A stretch of DNA of 64,000 nucleotides, taken from the NCBI RefSeq assembly GCF_023284065.1, contig NZ_JAKIKP010000003.1:413968-477967 (forward strand), given 5' to 3'. The stretch's first letter is position 1. Each line of letters opens with the position of its first letter. Below the pieces are notes generated by a model. That model ran no database searches. It was given only the letters and a program-made list of their open reading frames with translations, and had not been told where the DNA came from. Source of the DNA: Shewanella gaetbuli (lineage in GTDB: Bacteria; Pseudomonadota; Gammaproteobacteria; Enterobacterales; Shewanellaceae). Shown here piece by piece: positions 46,553 through 55,152 of the stretch. Made by a program: the position numbers and the translations under genes.

Positions 46553-46927
46553 TCATTACCCCTATATTTATTATATTTAGGCACCATTGACGAGTTTGAT
46601 TGTTTTGGCCAATAGATTTCGAACTCTTCTCGGGGGACTTTGGGGGACATTACAGGCTAAAATTAACGAGTAAACCGCAAATCCAGCACCGATAAAAAAT
46701 ACCATTTTAGGGAGTTTATCCAGTTAGGCATCAAGATGAAAGTAGAGTATCAGAACACCTACCGTTATCGTCACTGGAGACGATGTTCATTTTAGGGCTT
46801 AATTAAAGCCATTTTCTTCATAAAGTGGATTCTTTAATTGAGTCTTGTTGTTCACGTGATCTGTTTCAACGTCTAAAGTATTTGTATATCGTAATATAAT
46901 ACAATAATTTATTTTTTAGGTGGCCCT
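46553..46927. other. Intergenic region upstream of hemG
   Basis: 375 nt between divergent genes. A TATAAT at 46895-46900, 28 nt before the hemG ATG, is a candidate -10 box without a good -35. TTTAGGGCTTAATTAAAGCC near 46791-46812 has an inverted repeat. No further gene is seen. Confidence 0.4.
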
Positions 46928-47449
46928 ATGGCGAATATTTTACTTGTTTACTCAAGTGTGCACGGACAAACACGTAAGATCTGTGATTACCTTCAATCAA
47001 AAATTGAGCAAACTGATAATAAGGTGACCATTGCGACGCTAGATGAAGTGAGTGATCTTTCTCAATTCGATAAAGTGTTTATTGGTGCTAGCATTCGTCA
47101 TGGTAAACACCGTCCTGCTTTATATGAATTTATCCAACGTTATCAAACTGAATTAGAAACCAAGCCCAGCGGCTTCTTTTCTGTCAGCTTAGTGGCGCGT
47201 AAACCCAATAAAAACACTCCAGAAACCAATGCTTACATGCAGGCATTTTTAGAGCAATCTGTTTGGAAACCTAACATTCTCCATACCTTTGCAGGCAATT
47301 TAGATTATCAAGGTTATGGGCCATTTGATCGCAATATTATTCGATTCATTATGTGGATCACCAAAGGTCCGACTGATCCCAACACTAAAGTGGAATACAC
47401 CGATTGGCAAAAAGTTGATGCGTTAGCACAGCAAATTATTGAGGCCTAA
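46928..47449 (+). CDS. hemG: Menaquinone-dependent protoporphyrinogen IX dehydrogenase
   Basis: 173-residue flavodoxin-fold enzyme that oxidises protoporphyrinogen IX to protoporphyrin IX and hands electrons to the quinone pool, the penultimate step of heme synthesis. The FMN-binding loop YSSVHGQTRKI and the HemG-type long insertion (KPSGFFSVSLVARKPNKNTPE) are present, as is GYGPFDRNIIRFIMW. It probably associates with the inner membrane. AGGTGG precedes the ATG. A cytochrome b561-like gene follows only 3 nt after the stop codon. Confidence 0.94.
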   Translation: MANILLVYSSVHGQTRKICDYLQSKIEQTDNKVTIATLDEVSDLSQFDKVFIGASIRHGKHRPALYEFIQRYQTELETKPSGFFSVSLVARKPNKNTPETNAYMQAFLEQSVWKPNILHTFAGNLDYQGYGPFDRNIIRFIMWITKGPTDPNTKVEYTDWQKVDALAQQIIEA

Positions 47450-47452
47450 TTA

Positions 47453-47968
47453 ATGTCATTCAGATCCCTTTGGAACCGACTTGAATCTAAACTACATGTT
47501 CTGGTGTTAGTGTTTTCAGTCTTGTTAGTGGTAACAAGCCCGTGGATTTTAATTGGCCGCCAGCTAAGTAGTCGGTCGGGGTTTTGGGATTATTTTCATG
47601 TTTACGGCGGTGTCGTTGCTGCTGTGCTGGCAGTATTATTTGCCGTAAAAGTGTGTTTAAAAGGGCAGTGGAAACAATTTTTCCCGTATTTAGTGGGCGA
47701 TTTTTCTCAATTAAAAGCAGAGTTTAAAGGTGTCGCTAAAGGCAAGTTACCGGTTTCTGGTGGCAAAGGTCTTTTTAGTATTATTGAAGGTATTGGCGTG
47801 GTATTGCTGGTGTTGGTGTCTGTTACCGGCATACTTTGGTATATTGTCGATCCAAGTGACGCCTTAACATGGCGCAGTTACCATAAGCTCTTTGCTCAAG
47901 GCTTTATTGGTTTTTTAATCGTGCATGTGCTGTTAGCATTGCTACATATTAAAGACTTTTTTGATTAA
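47453..47968 (+). CDS. Cytochrome b561-like four-helix membrane protein
   Basis: 171 residues with four hydrophobic helices (VLVLVFSVLLVVTSPWIL, VYGGVVAAVLAVLFAVKV, IEGIGVVLLVLVSVTGIL, FIGFLIVHVLLALLH). His residues in and next to these helices (FHVYGG, SYHKLF, VHVLLALLH) suit bis-His heme b ligation, as in cytochrome b561/DsbI-like proteins. The coding start is 3 nt after hemG, with GAGG inside the hemG end, so the genes are probably translationally coupled. A role as electron acceptor for HemG or in quinone transfer is inferred from this alone. Confidence 0.75.
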   Translation: MSFRSLWNRLESKLHVLVLVFSVLLVVTSPWILIGRQLSSRSGFWDYFHVYGGVVAAVLAVLFAVKVCLKGQWKQFFPYLVGDFSQLKAEFKGVAKGKLPVSGGKGLFSIIEGIGVVLLVLVSVTGILWYIVDPSDALTWRSYHKLFAQGFIGFLIVHVLLALLHIKDFFD

Positions 47969-48112
47969 GCCATATTTAATTTATTGCTGCGCAAACGTAA
48001 AACGTCTCACCATTGTTTATTCTTACGGCGGGTTTTAATTTCTCGCCACTTCTATTAACCTTTAGCCAACTTATTGTAATTTTTGTGAAACTTTTCACTA
48101 AAGAGATGGCAA

Positions 48113-49084
48113 ATGGCTCTATTACCGATTCAACAACACTTCCCTAACGCGAGTCCTCTTGTATATGGATGCATGGGATTAGGTGGAGGTTGGGACACTA
48201 ATCCAATTCAAAATACTCATATTAAACAAGCTCATGAAGTGATTGATTGTGCGTTAGAAAATAATATTCACTATTTTGACCATGCCGATATTTATACCAG
48301 AGGTAAAGCTGAACAAGTGTTTGGCCAAGTATTAAAGCAGCGGCCACAATTACGTGAACAAATGATTATTCAAACAAAGTGCGGTATTCGCTTTGCAGAT
48401 GAAAATACCACCCAACGTTATGACTTATCATCACAATGGATAACCCATTCAGTTGAAAAAAGTCTTAAGCAGTTAAACACAGAATACTTAGATATATTAC
48501 TGTTGCATCGCCCAGATCCACTAATGCAAGTAGATGAAATTGCCGAGGCTTTTGCTGAACTCAAATCTGCAGGCAAAGTGAATCATTTTGGTGTGTCGAA
48601 TATGCATCAATATCAAATGGCAAAACTGCAAAAAGTGTTAGATACGCCGCTGGTGGTCAATCAAATTGAGGTAAGCTTAGCTAAGCAAGCTTGGATTGAT
48701 GAAGGCGTTTATGCCGGTAATCAAGCGGGGAAAAATATCAACTTTACGTCTGGCACCTTAGAGTACTGTCAAGATAATGGAGTACAAGTGCAGTCTTGGG
48801 GAAGTTTGTGCCAAGGAGTGTATTCTGGAAACCACAGCGATACCGATAGCCAAGCTGTTCAAGAAACCACTCAGTTAGTCAACAAATTAGCCGCTAAGTA
48901 TCAAACCAGCGTAGAAGCTATTTTATTAGCGTGGATTACGCGTCATCCTGCACAAGTTCAGCCGGTTATTGGCACCACAAACTTACAGCGTATAGCGGCT
49001 TGCGCTAAAGCATCTGTAGTAACTTTAAGTCGTGAAGATTGGTATGCCCTTTATATTACCGCCAAAGGCCATGCCTTACCTTAA
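48113..49084 (+). CDS. Aldo/keto reductase, YdhF-like
   Basis: 323 residues, cytoplasmic NADPH-dependent oxidoreductase with a TIM-barrel fold. The catalytic tetrad is visible: Asp and Tyr in DHADIYTRG, Lys in QTKCGIR, His in LLLHRPDP. SVEAILLAWITRHPAQVQPVIGTT is the cofactor-binding region near the C-terminus. The wording resembles E. coli YdhF, whose substrate is unknown. GAGATGG precedes the ATG. Single gene, terminating at the shared hairpin. Confidence 0.87.
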   Translation: MALLPIQQHFPNASPLVYGCMGLGGGWDTNPIQNTHIKQAHEVIDCALENNIHYFDHADIYTRGKAEQVFGQVLKQRPQLREQMIIQTKCGIRFADENTTQRYDLSSQWITHSVEKSLKQLNTEYLDILLLHRPDPLMQVDEIAEAFAELKSAGKVNHFGVSNMHQYQMAKLQKVLDTPLVVNQIEVSLAKQAWIDEGVYAGNQAGKNINFTSGTLEYCQDNGVQVQSWGSLCQGVYSGNHSDTDSQAVQETTQLVNKLAAKYQTSVEAILLAWITRHPAQVQPVIGTTNLQRIAACAKASVVTLSREDWYALYITAKGHALP

Positions 49085-49154
49085 AAAAACCAGAGCTTAA
49101 ATAACCTGAGCTTAATTTGTGCAACTTATTGTCTATATAAAAACGGCAGACATA

Positions 49155-49186
49155 AAAAAAGGCTATCAAATGATAGCCTTTTTGAT
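49155..49186. terminator. Bidirectional terminator between the aldo/keto reductase and dsbA-like genes
   Basis: AAAAAGGCTATCA pairs with TGATAGCCTTTTT around two nt. The A/T symmetry serves both convergent genes. Confidence 0.9.
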
Positions 49187-49197
49187 GTGTGAATAAG

Positions 49198-49857
49198 TTA
49201 CTTTTTAAGTGCTAAGTAATTCATTACATTAATTAAATCGTCAAGTGTACGCATTTCGTTCATGTTAATGGCGTATTTGTCATTAACAATAAAGGTAGGC
49301 ACGCTTTGTACACGGTACATGATTTGCTGCTGACGCCATAAAGTGAGCTTTTTGTCGGTTTTTTCGCTATCTGCTAAGGCATCATATTTTGCACTATCAA
49401 TACCAAATTGGCTGAATACTGCTTTAATATCATCGCGGTTATTTACTTGTGGCTCATGGTTGTGGCTGTGGTCGTGAGCACTGTGGTCATGGTGACCATC
49501 GTCTTTACCCTGAATGGCATTAAACATGGCCATTTTCATTTCATCTTTGTTTTCAAACTCTTGAATTACAGCTAATGAACGCATGACTTCAGTGCCAATG
49601 TCGCTGTTCATAAAGTCAACGTGTTTGGTGTCAAATTTTACTTGCTTATCAAGACCCGCTTTAATTTCTGGCAGGTATTTGGTTTCCATGTTGTAGCAGT
49701 TATGGCAATAAAACGAGAAAAACTCGGTGACTTTAGGTTCGCTAGGTACAACCTTATTTGAAATTTGGGTGTAATGTTTACCCTCAACAAAATCTGCAGC
49801 AAATGTGCTCAATGGGGCAACCGCTAAAGTTAATGCTAACGCTAAATGTTTAAACAT
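49198..49857 (-). CDS. DsbA-family thiol:disulfide interchange protein with a His-rich insertion
   Basis: 219 residues with a signal peptide (LALTLAVAPLSTFA). A DsbA thioredoxin fold carries the active-site motif CHNC at residues 51-54, instead of the usual CPHC. The cis-Pro loop is VQSVPTFIVN. Between the helical-domain segments lies HHDHSAHDHSHNH at 122-134, a His-rich stretch like those that bind Zn, Cu or Ni. It oxidises cysteines of exported proteins or is a specialised DsbL-type donor; the motif makes the redox potential uncertain. GAGG precedes the ATG. Confidence 0.86.
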   Translation of the reverse strand: MFKHLALALTLAVAPLSTFAADFVEGKHYTQISNKVVPSEPKVTEFFSFYCHNCYNMETKYLPEIKAGLDKQVKFDTKHVDFMNSDIGTEVMRSLAVIQEFENKDEMKMAMFNAIQGKDDGHHDHSAHDHSHNHEPQVNNRDDIKAVFSQFGIDSAKYDALADSEKTDKKLTLWRQQQIMYRVQSVPTFIVNDKYAINMNEMRTLDDLINVMNYLALKK

Positions 49858-50053
49858 GAATACCTCAAAAATGTGTTTCTAAGTTGAATTTATCGATGAA
49901 ATGATGACATATTTTGTCGATGAAAGTGACGGAATTAATGTGATCCAGTTGTGATTTGTTGAAAATAATATTAGCGCATGCTGAAACGCTTAGGCCTAAG
50001 ACGGCCTGATGGCATTATTTAATGGCATATTACGCGGTAGCGGGCACCGTGGA

Positions 50054-50731
50054 TTAAGCAACCAAATTGTTTTCACGTAATGTTTGCCACGCTTCACACA
50101 CTTCTTTAAATTTTTCAGCGTTGCCTTGGTCTCTATCTGGATGCCATTTGAGTGCGAGTTTACGCCATTGTTTGCGAATGTCTTTGTTAGATGCCGTGTC
50201 ATCAAGTTCAAACACTTTTAATGCATGACCTTTGTTCATCAACTGCAAATTAAGGCCAATATATTCTTGATAGTTATTCCAAAATGACTCAAGCATTTCT
50301 CTGACCACATTGACGCAGGTGTCATAATTTTTCCAGTCTAAATAGTACTCCCTCAGAGCTGCGTCTTGATGATGCAGAATATCGGCATTATTGGGGATAA
50401 TTCTGAATAATTGAATCTCCATAGCTTTGACTTGCAGCCACTGTTTAGGCATCAGCATATCTTGTAATTCGTACAACGCATTCATCAATAGAAAATTACG
50501 TTTGAATAAGTTTTTTTCAGGCTGTGAGTCGAGATTATGGAGTAAGCCTTTTTGTTGTAATTCAGTGGCGAGGTGATGAACTTTCCATGAGTGATTTGAG
50601 GATTGAAGCAGAGATAATAATGGCCAAATAAGTGGGTTATCACTGTGAGGGTTAAGAACATCGGCTGAGTTAGGCTCGTTAACGGCTAAGGTTTTCAACT
50701 TCTTCTCAAGCAACATAGTGGTTAGCTTCAT
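50054..50731 (-). CDS. DnaJ-related protein with C-terminal J domain
   Basis: 225 residues. The J domain is at the C-terminus: LDDTASNKDIRKQWRKLALKWHPDRDQG, with the HPD tripeptide that stimulates DnaK ATPase, followed by KFKEVCEAWQTL. The N-terminal ~150 residues match the DNAJ-related family (PF12339-type) seen in Vibrio and Shewanella. It would recruit Hsp70 to an unknown client. Divergent from the phosphoribosyltransferase gene with ~160 nt between starts. Confidence 0.83.
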   Translation of the reverse strand: MKLTTMLLEKKLKTLAVNEPNSADVLNPHSDNPLIWPLLSLLQSSNHSWKVHHLATELQQKGLLHNLDSQPEKNLFKRNFLLMNALYELQDMLMPKQWLQVKAMEIQLFRIIPNNADILHHQDAALREYYLDWKNYDTCVNVVREMLESFWNNYQEYIGLNLQLMNKGHALKVFELDDTASNKDIRKQWRKLALKWHPDRDQGNAEKFKEVCEAWQTLRENNLVA

Positions 50732-50894
50732 CTTAAGTGGATAATAAAATTACTATGCCATAGGGTTTTTAATAGTGAAAGGATATTTTTTATCCAAAAC
50801 CACATCGCATTTTTAGTGTTTATATGACATCTAAGCAGGAAATATCTAAAAAATTGGTATAAAATTCGCCGCAATCAAAATAGGGGCGAATTCA

Positions 50895-51461
50895 ATGACC
50901 GATAAACTTTATATTAGCGCACAACAATTATTAGAAGATTCATTTAGAGTCGCGGCACAGGTATATGAATCTGGTTTTAGACCACAGTTTATTGTTGGTA
51001 TTTGGCGTGGCGGCGCACCTATTGGTATTGCAGTGCAAGAATATTTCGACTTTAAAGGCGTTGAAACCGACCACATTTCAGTGCGTACCTCATCTTACTA
51101 TGGCATTGGAACAGACAAACAAAGTAAGAATATTAAGGTTCATGGTCTGCACTACATTATCGAAAATGCCAATGCTGACGACGGATTATTGATTGTTGAT
51201 GACGTGTTCGACTCGGGCCGAAGTGTTCACGCTTTGATTGGCAAGTTACAGAAGTTTATGCGTTTGAATATCCCTAAAGACATTCGTGTAGCGTGTCCGT
51301 ACTACAAGCCTGAAAATACTAAAGTGCCGATTAAGCCTGATTACTTTATTCATTCAACTGACGAATGGTTAGTGTTTCCCCATGAAGTGACTGGTTTAAC
51401 ACCTGAAGAAATTGCCAGCGGTAAGGGTGATTTGAAAAACATCCAAGATTTATTTATCTAA
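50895..51461 (+). CDS. Type I phosphoribosyltransferase family protein (purine-type, hypoxanthine/xanthine-like)
   Basis: 188 residues, cytoplasmic. The PRPP-binding loop LLIVDDVFDSGRSVHAL is clear, and VGIWRGGAPIGIAVQE resembles the N-terminal loop of xanthine or hypoxanthine salvage enzymes. STDEWLVFPHE near the end matches the closing segment of such proteins. It probably joins a free purine base to PRPP, but the base cannot be fixed. AGGGG precedes the ATG. A strong terminator follows, so the gene is monocistronic. Confidence 0.8.
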   Translation: MTDKLYISAQQLLEDSFRVAAQVYESGFRPQFIVGIWRGGAPIGIAVQEYFDFKGVETDHISVRTSSYYGIGTDKQSKNIKVHGLHYIIENANADDGLLIVDDVFDSGRSVHALIGKLQKFMRLNIPKDIRVACPYYKPENTKVPIKPDYFIHSTDEWLVFPHEVTGLTPEEIASGKGDLKNIQDLFI

Positions 51462-51503
51462 ACTGGGTATTTTTACAACATATTTGCTAGAATAAGCAGA
51501 TTG

Positions 51504-51542
51504 AAAAAAGTGCGCCAACATTATTTGTTGGCGCACTTTTTT
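51504..51542 (+). terminator. Terminator of the phosphoribosyltransferase gene
   Basis: AAAAAAGTGCGCCAACA pairs with TGTTGGCGCACTTTTTT around TTATT, an exceptionally long perfect stem. Confidence 0.95.
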
Positions 51543-51581
51543 ATCCATTACATTTTGATTGATTAGATAGTGCACTAACTT

Positions 51582-53495
51582 ATGGCTTCTGTTGAATTAT
51601 TTACCCCAACACCACCCAAAAAGCGTCAGCTTGAATTGCTTGCACCAGCTAAAAATGCCGACTATGGCATTGAAGCCATTCGTCATGGCGCTGATGCAGT
51701 TTATATTGGTGGCCCTGCATTCGGTGCCCGACATAATGCCGGTAATAGCGTAGAAGATATCGCGCGGTTAGCAGAATTTGCGCATCGTTACCATGCGCAG
51801 GTATTTGTCGCGTTAAATACCATTTTAATGGACGATGAATTACCTAAAGCCCAGCAGTTAATTTGGGATTTATACCATGCAGGAGTAGATGCACTTATTA
51901 TTCAAGATATGGGGGTATTGCAATTAGATTTACCTCCTATTGCGTTGCATGCCAGTACTCAAATGGATAATAGAACACCTGAAAAGTCAGTGTTTTTAGA
52001 ACAAGTTGGTTTTTCTCAAGTGGTGTTAGCGCGCGAGTTAAACATACCGCAAATTCGTGATATTGCCGCTAGCACTAAAATGAAATTAGAGTTCTTTATT
52101 CATGGGGCTTTATGCGTCAGTTACAGTGGTTTATGTAATTTAAGCCATGCCTACTCTAATCGAAGTGCTAACCGTGGTGAGTGTTCACAAATGTGCCGTT
52201 TACCGTGTAACTTAACCACTCGTGATGGCGATGTGTTAGCAGAAAATCAGCATTTATTGTCATTAAAAGACAATAATCAGACCGATAATTTAGAAGCCTT
52301 AATTGATGCGGGTGTGACTTCTTTTAAAGTTGAAGGACGTTTAAAGGATATTACGTATCTTAAAAATGTAACCGCACATTATCGTCAGCAGCTGGATGCA
52401 ATTATTGCTAAACGTGATGATCTTGAGTCTATTTCTCATGGTCGTTGCGAGTTCAACTTTACCCCAGACCCAGACAAGAGCTTTAACCGAGGTAAAACTG
52501 ATTACTTTGTTAATCAGCGTACAGAAGCGATTGAGCATTTTAGCTCGCCAAAGTTTATTGGTGAAAAAGTGGGACGTATTACCCATGTTGGTAAAGACTT
52601 TATCAAGATAGACACCAGCGAAAGCGGTAAAGATATCGTATTTAATAATGGCGATGGCTTGTGTTTTTTTGTTGAGCATTATGAAACCCAGCGACTATCT
52701 GATGACAAACTTGCCGGGACTCGTGTTAACCGTGCAGACGGCAATACTTTGTATCTAACCGAAGTGCCAAAAGATGTAAAAGTCGGCGTAATGATGTTTA
52801 GAAACTTTGACCATAAATTTGAGTCAACCCTAAACAAAGAGTCAGCCACACGAAAAATGACCATTGATATGCAGTTTGCCGATACGTCAAATGGTGTGTG
52901 TTTAACCTTAACGGATGCGCATGGTATTAGTGCTCAAGCCGCTATTGAATGTGACAAGCAAGCGGCTAATGATCAGGTTAAATCTGCAGCTAACCTTAAG
53001 AAGCAGCTAGGTAAATTAGGCAGTACAGATTTTGTTGCCAATAAAATTAACCTACAAACTGAGCAAATTTGGTTTTTGCCTGCGTCAATGGTTAATGAGC
53101 TTCGTCGTGAAGCGGTAGACGCGTTAATGGCAGCCAGAGTTAAAGCCTACAAAAGGCCTGAACGCTGGGCTTATAACAAAGAAGCACGTTTCCCACAAAA
53201 GTCATTAAGCTTTTTAGCTAATGTGGCTAATGAGCAAGCTCGTGATTTTTATGAGCAACATGGGGTAATTCAAATTGAAGACACCTATGAGAAAAACAAA
53301 GTATTACATGATGCGCCATTAATGGTTACAAAGCATTGTTTGCGATACAGCTTTAACTTATGCCCTAAAGAAGTGGAAGGCATTAAAGCCGACCCGATGT
53401 TTTTAGATGTTGGTAAAGATAAATTGAAGCTAGTGTTCGACTGTCAAAAATGCGAAATGATGATTGTTGGCTCGAATCAAATGGTAAAAAATTAG
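51582..53495 (+). CDS. rlhA: 23S rRNA 5-hydroxycytidine C2501 synthase, U32 peptidase family
   Basis: 637 residues, near the 667 of E. coli RlhA (YdcP) and much longer than TrhP (YegQ, ~450). RlhA installs 5-hydroxycytidine in 23S rRNA. The U32 domain starts at ELLAPAKNADYGIEAIRHGADAVYIGG. The Fe-S/substrate Cys set appears in ALCVSYSGLCNLS and GECSQMCRLPC. The long C-terminal extension with CPKEVEG and CQKCEM fits RlhA. The start at ATG 51582 has a poor ribosome-binding site, and no better one is seen. Confidence 0.87.
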   Translation: MASVELFTPTPPKKRQLELLAPAKNADYGIEAIRHGADAVYIGGPAFGARHNAGNSVEDIARLAEFAHRYHAQVFVALNTILMDDELPKAQQLIWDLYHAGVDALIIQDMGVLQLDLPPIALHASTQMDNRTPEKSVFLEQVGFSQVVLARELNIPQIRDIAASTKMKLEFFIHGALCVSYSGLCNLSHAYSNRSANRGECSQMCRLPCNLTTRDGDVLAENQHLLSLKDNNQTDNLEALIDAGVTSFKVEGRLKDITYLKNVTAHYRQQLDAIIAKRDDLESISHGRCEFNFTPDPDKSFNRGKTDYFVNQRTEAIEHFSSPKFIGEKVGRITHVGKDFIKIDTSESGKDIVFNNGDGLCFFVEHYETQRLSDDKLAGTRVNRADGNTLYLTEVPKDVKVGVMMFRNFDHKFESTLNKESATRKMTIDMQFADTSNGVCLTLTDAHGISAQAAIECDKQAANDQVKSAANLKKQLGKLGSTDFVANKINLQTEQIWFLPASMVNELRREAVDALMAARVKAYKRPERWAYNKEARFPQKSLSFLANVANEQARDFYEQHGVIQIEDTYEKNKVLHDAPLMVTKHCLRYSFNLCPKEVEGIKADPMFLDVGKDKLKLVFDCQKCEMMIVGSNQMVKN

Positions 53496-53565
53496 TGTCA
53501 CATCTGTGACAAGTCATTAGGCGTAAGCCGGTTTAACGCGTTAATCCATTAGGAAAAATAGACAA

Positions 53566-53871
53566 ATGAGTCAAAGTAAAAAGTATGCCTTCCGTGTGTT
53601 TCAAGTTGAAAATACATGGAAAACTGAAATCACTCGCCGTATGACAGCGACCAAAACAATTGTGTCGAAAAGTCACGACGGTTTTGCTACAGAAGCTGAA
53701 GCAACAGCTTGGGGCGAGGAAGCGTTACAAGGTTTTTTAGGCAAACAAGCTGAGCGTAATAAGCGTAAGACAGAAAAGCATTTAAAAGCGAAAAGTGTTG
53801 CCGCGGCAATTGCTGCAGAGTCTAGCGAGTTTGAAGCAGATACTCTTGATGACGAAACTGATGAGGCCTAA
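53566..53871 (+). CDS. DUF3622 domain protein
   Basis: 101 residues, cytoplasmic. The first ~75 residues match my recall of DUF3622 (FRVFQVENTWKTEITRR, then VVSK-like S.SHDGFATEAEATAWGEEAL). The C-terminus is basic and then acidic, and probably disordered. The function is unknown. AGGA precedes the ATG. It follows rlhA by 70 nt on the same strand and could be co-transcribed. Confidence 0.75.
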   Translation: MSQSKKYAFRVFQVENTWKTEITRRMTATKTIVSKSHDGFATEAEATAWGEEALQGFLGKQAERNKRKTEKHLKAKSVAAAIAAESSEFEADTLDDETDEA

Positions 53872-54074
53872 GGGACGTCATACCGTTTAGTCAGTTGAAA
53901 CGTCTTCCAACAAAGAATAAGTGTATAAATTACACCGTGTTTTGTTAAGGAGACGTTTTAAAAATCTACCAATGTGATATATAGTTAGGTTTACTATTTT
54001 AAATCGCTATTTTTGTTGCCCACAAAATAGCCTCATCAAAAGGTGTTGATGAGCATTTGACAAGGATTAAATTA

Positions 54075-54740
54075 ATGAAACTCATTGCAGTAACCAAGTG
54101 CTTAATTGGGCTAGTATTGACTCTGCCTTGTGCTTTATTGTCTGCAAATCCTCATAGTCCCATTTCCCCTATTTTTGGTGATGACGAACAACATGTTGGC
54201 AAAATTAAAATGCCAAAAGATGTTCAACAGTTATCAGACTTTGCCTCTCAGTTTGGTTTTTTACCGCCGTTAAGCTGGAAACTCGCCTTCAATGAAATGC
54301 AAGGTGATATGTTTATTGCTGAGTTTATTCCCGCAAATGAAACCCTCAATGATTGGAGTGGATTAATTTGTATGCAAGGTTTTAAAGGGCTTGCAGATGA
54401 GATTTCAGCGCAACAGTTTTTGGACAGTATGGCAGACAAATACAATGAGCATTGCCAAGGTAGCTTGGTATACAACGCATTAGGGAGTTCAAAAGTGGCT
54501 GGCTTAGATGCTGTTCACGGTATTTTGGGCTGTACTGCAATGCCTGACATTCATAACGCGACTGTTTTTGTTAAAGACAGCTTTAAGACTATCCCTAAGG
54601 GAGAGATTGGTTTCTTTACTGTAGTCAGTGGTGAAAAAGACTTATATTTATTGCATAAGTCGATGCGAGTTGCGGTATTTAGAGAAAATCAACCGCCGTT
54701 AAATGAAAATAATTACCGCGAATTTATGACTAAAGAGTAA
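54075..54740 (+). CDS. Exported protein of unknown function
   Basis: About 221 residues. Signal peptide (KCLIGLVLTLPCALLSA), then NPHSPISPIFGDDEQ. I recognise no family; it has paired Cys in ICMQGF, HCQGS and LGCTAM that could form disulfides. ATG 54075 is chosen over TTG 54057 because AAGGA sits 8 nt upstream. It precedes the cobalamin riboswitch of btuB on the same strand, without a clear terminator. The link to B12 is unknown. Confidence 0.6.
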   Translation: MKLIAVTKCLIGLVLTLPCALLSANPHSPISPIFGDDEQHVGKIKMPKDVQQLSDFASQFGFLPPLSWKLAFNEMQGDMFIAEFIPANETLNDWSGLICMQGFKGLADEISAQQFLDSMADKYNEHCQGSLVYNALGSSKVAGLDAVHGILGCTAMPDIHNATVFVKDSFKTIPKGEIGFFTVVSGEKDLYLLHKSMRVAVFRENQPPLNENNYREFMTKE

Positions 54741-54867
54741 TTTTAGTTTTAATGATGAACATGATTCAATGATGTTGAAATTAACTAAAGATACTTATCG
54801 ATAACTTCATATATCAAACCGGTTACAACCTCCGTATAATACCCGCGATAAACGTCATTCAGACGTG

Positions 54868-55075
54868 TCAATCTTTTGTGGTGCCAATACGTTAGCTAAC
54901 AATATTGGATAATCGGGAAATTAGTGTAAATCTAATACTGCCCCCGCAACGGTGAAAGGTTAGAGCCCTGTGTAACATAGCATGGCTCGTTTACTTGCAG
55001 AGTAAAGTGCCTCAGTCCGGAGACCGGCCCAAAAGATGATTTCGAGATTTCGGTGGGCAGATCTTGAAATGTAAT
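54868..55075 (+). promoter_or_regulatory. Cobalamin riboswitch upstream of btuB
   Basis: The adenosylcobalamin riboswitch consensus is present: GTGCCAAT near 54881, GGGAA near 54917, GCCCCCGCAACGGTGA at about 54940, and AGTCCGGAGACCGGCC at about 55013. A TATAAT at 54835-54840 is a promoter candidate, with transcription starting near 54847. Cobalamin binding would repress btuB expression through the leader. No other gene occupies 54741-55152. Confidence 0.93.
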
Positions 55076-55152
55076 AATCGTTTTTTCTTCTCGATAAAAT
55101 GGCGTTATTGCGACATTCCTGCCCCATTTTCCCTTTTAGGAGTTAAAGGTAA

